Source: Devosia sp. (GTDB taxonomy: Bacteria > Pseudomonadota > Alphaproteobacteria > Rhizobiales > Devosiaceae). Taken from it: 16,249 nt of DNA. The DNA is taken from the NCBI GenBank assembly GCA_011322005.1, contig DROE01000319.1, positions 1 to 16,249 of the forward strand, written 5' to 3'. The notes beneath the pieces are model-generated. The model saw nothing but the letters and a program-made list of their open reading frames with translations, was not told where the DNA came from and did no database searches. Shown here one piece after another: positions 15,560 through 16,249 of this stretch. The translations under genes were made by a program, and so were the position numbers. Position 1 is the first letter of the stretch, and each line of letters opens with the position of its first letter.

Positions 15560-16003
15560 ATGTTCAGCGCAATTTCCAGACTTTTCGCCAGTCCCAAAGA
15601 AGCCAAACAGGTTCCGGTCGACCCCAAGCTGGCCGTGGCGGCATTACTGGTGCACCTTATGGGGATTGACGGGGAAATCACTGATGAGGAAAATAAAACC
15701 GTCTCCCGCGTTCTTAAGGAACATTTTGACCTAAGCGAAACTCAAATTACTGAACTGCTGGAAATCGCCTGCAAGAAAGACGCCGAAGCGGTGGATTTTT
15801 ATCAGTTCACCTCAACCATCACCCAACTGGAAATGGAACAGCGCATTGAAATTATCGCCATGATGTGGTCGGTGGTATACGCGGATAGGGAAAATCACGA
15901 ACTTGAGGACAACATGGTCTGGCGGGTGGCGGAGCTGATTGGCGTCTCGGCCCGGGACCGTACACAATTGCGGGCAAAAATCAAACGCCAGAACATCCCG
16001 TGA
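15560..16003 (+). CDS. TerB family tellurite-resistance-like protein
   Basis: This 147-residue, largely helical protein has the TerB domain pattern. The first half carries the acidic loop MGIDGEITDEE (residues 34-44), and a related acidic loop YADRENHELEDN occurs at 107-118, which gives the repeated helix-loop arrangement with clustered Asp/Glu that binds metal ions in TerB. No signal peptide or membrane span is seen. Despite the family name, stand-alone TerB proteins of this size are common in alphaproteobacteria without other ter genes, and no other ter gene is present here, so a tellurite role is not supported by context. The start ATG at 15560 has only a weak purine-rich ribosome binding site. 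It is the only clear gene on the plus strand, divergent from imuA. Confidence 0.87.
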   Translation: MFSAISRLFASPKEAKQVPVDPKLAVAALLVHLMGIDGEITDEENKTVSRVLKEHFDLSETQITELLEIACKKDAEAVDFYQFTSTITQLEMEQRIEIIAMMWSVVYADRENHELEDNMVWRVAELIGVSARDRTQLRAKIKRQNIP

Positions 16004-16046
16004 GATACTCCGGGCCACTGCCCCGCAGACCAGCCCGCATGGAAAA

Positions 16047-16079
16047 TTGCAGAATGCAGCAACCGTTCGCATTCTGCAA
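16047..16079. repeat. Perfect 11-bp inverted repeat downstream of the terB-like gene
   Basis: TTGCAGAATGC (16047-16057) and GCATTCTGCAA (16069-16079) are exact complements around an 11-base loop, 43 bases after the TerB stop. It could fold as a strong transcript hairpin and protect or end the mRNA, but there is no T-run on either strand. An operator for a gene to the right is the alternative. Confidence 0.75.
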
Positions 16080-16091
16080 CGCAGGATGCGT
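16079..16091. repeat. Second small inverted repeat abutting the first
   Basis: ACGCA-GGA-TGCGT is a 5-bp inverted repeat with a 3-base centre that starts on the last base of the larger hairpin. Taken alone it could be chance; its interest lies in the adjacency. Confidence 0.45.
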
Positions 16092-16164
16092 GATAAGCAT
16101 CTGTTAACACTACCATATCTGGTGGCAGGACACAAAATCACATCCATATACCAGGAGAATGTCC

Positions 16165-16236
16165 ATGCGGGCAGATTGGCATGGCCCGTGCAGTAAAAGG
16201 CCTGTCCGGGTGAGGTTTTGCGTACCGGACGCGTAA
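16165..16236 (+). CDS. Doubtful 23-codon small ORF
   Basis: An ATG at 16165 is preceded at seven bases by AGGAG (16153-16157) and opens 23 codons (MRADWHGPCSKRPVRV...) ending in TAA at 16234-16236. The ribosome binding site and spacing are good. The peptide has no recognisable feature, and a frame this short arises easily by chance. It might be a leader peptide of a gene beyond the right edge. I do not assign a function. Confidence 0.22.
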   Translation: MRADWHGPCSKRPVRVRFCVPDA

Positions 16237-16249
16237 AAAAACCTGCCCC

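Noticed and set aside
15072..15734. 220-codon plus-strand open frame from imuA into terB
   Set aside because: It runs antisense to imuA, across the LexA box, and out of frame into terB.
15560..16003. Tellurite resistance operon
   Set aside because: Only a stand-alone TerB-like protein is present; there is no terA, terC, terD, terE or terZ neighbour.

Overview
The window reads as a fragment of an alphaproteobacterial chromosome. Three observations support this: a GTTC-N7-GTTC LexA box in front of an imuA-imuB-dnaE2 cassette, a TTAA-N7-TTAAC CtrA-type box in an intergenic gap, and a sulfur-oxidizing heterodisulfide-reductase-like (sHdr) cluster of the kind known from Hyphomicrobium and related Hyphomicrobiales. 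The genus cannot be fixed from the sequence. Coding density is high. Everything except the last ~700 bases is transcribed leftwards (minus strand), and no gap between genes exceeds about 250 bases.

Region 1 (about 1-6223, minus): sulfur oxidation. In transcription order it holds a two-domain lipoate-protein ligase of the sLpl(AB) type, a class I glutamine-amidotransferase-like protein without its catalytic Cys, then (after a 215-base gap with a candidate promoter) dsrE3C, shdrC1, shdrB1, shdrA, and the start of the conserved 'hyp' gene, which runs off the left edge. This matches the known order shdrC1-B1-A-hyp-C2-B2, so shdrC2, shdrB2 and a lipoate-binding protein (LbpA) are expected to the left. 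Together the proteins should take sulfane sulfur from a DsrE/TusA relay, oxidise it on the cytoplasmic sHdr complex, and use a dedicated lipoylated carrier whose lipoate is attached by sLpl(AB).

Region 2 (6332-9537, minus): signalling. It holds a FeeM-like N-acyl amino acid synthase/acyltransferase and a membrane-anchored PAS-GGDEF-EAL protein. The 83-base gap between them carries a perfect CtrA-type box placed like a promoter element for the feeM-like gene.

Region 3 (9663-15435, minus): the SOS mutagenesis cassette imuA-imuB-dnaE2, with a textbook alphaproteobacterial LexA box just upstream of imuA, a long imuA/imuB overlap and a 4-base imuB/dnaE2 overlap.

Region 4 (15436-16249): a divergent TerB-family gene on the plus strand, with a perfect 10-bp GC-rich inverted repeat in its upstream region and two adjacent inverted repeats downstream. 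A doubtful 23-codon ORF lies at the right edge.

Nothing here is a mobile element, CRISPR array or RNA gene that I can support. The most unusual items are the nucleophile-less amidotransferase-like protein beside the lipoate ligase, and the CtrA box in front of the feeM-like gene.
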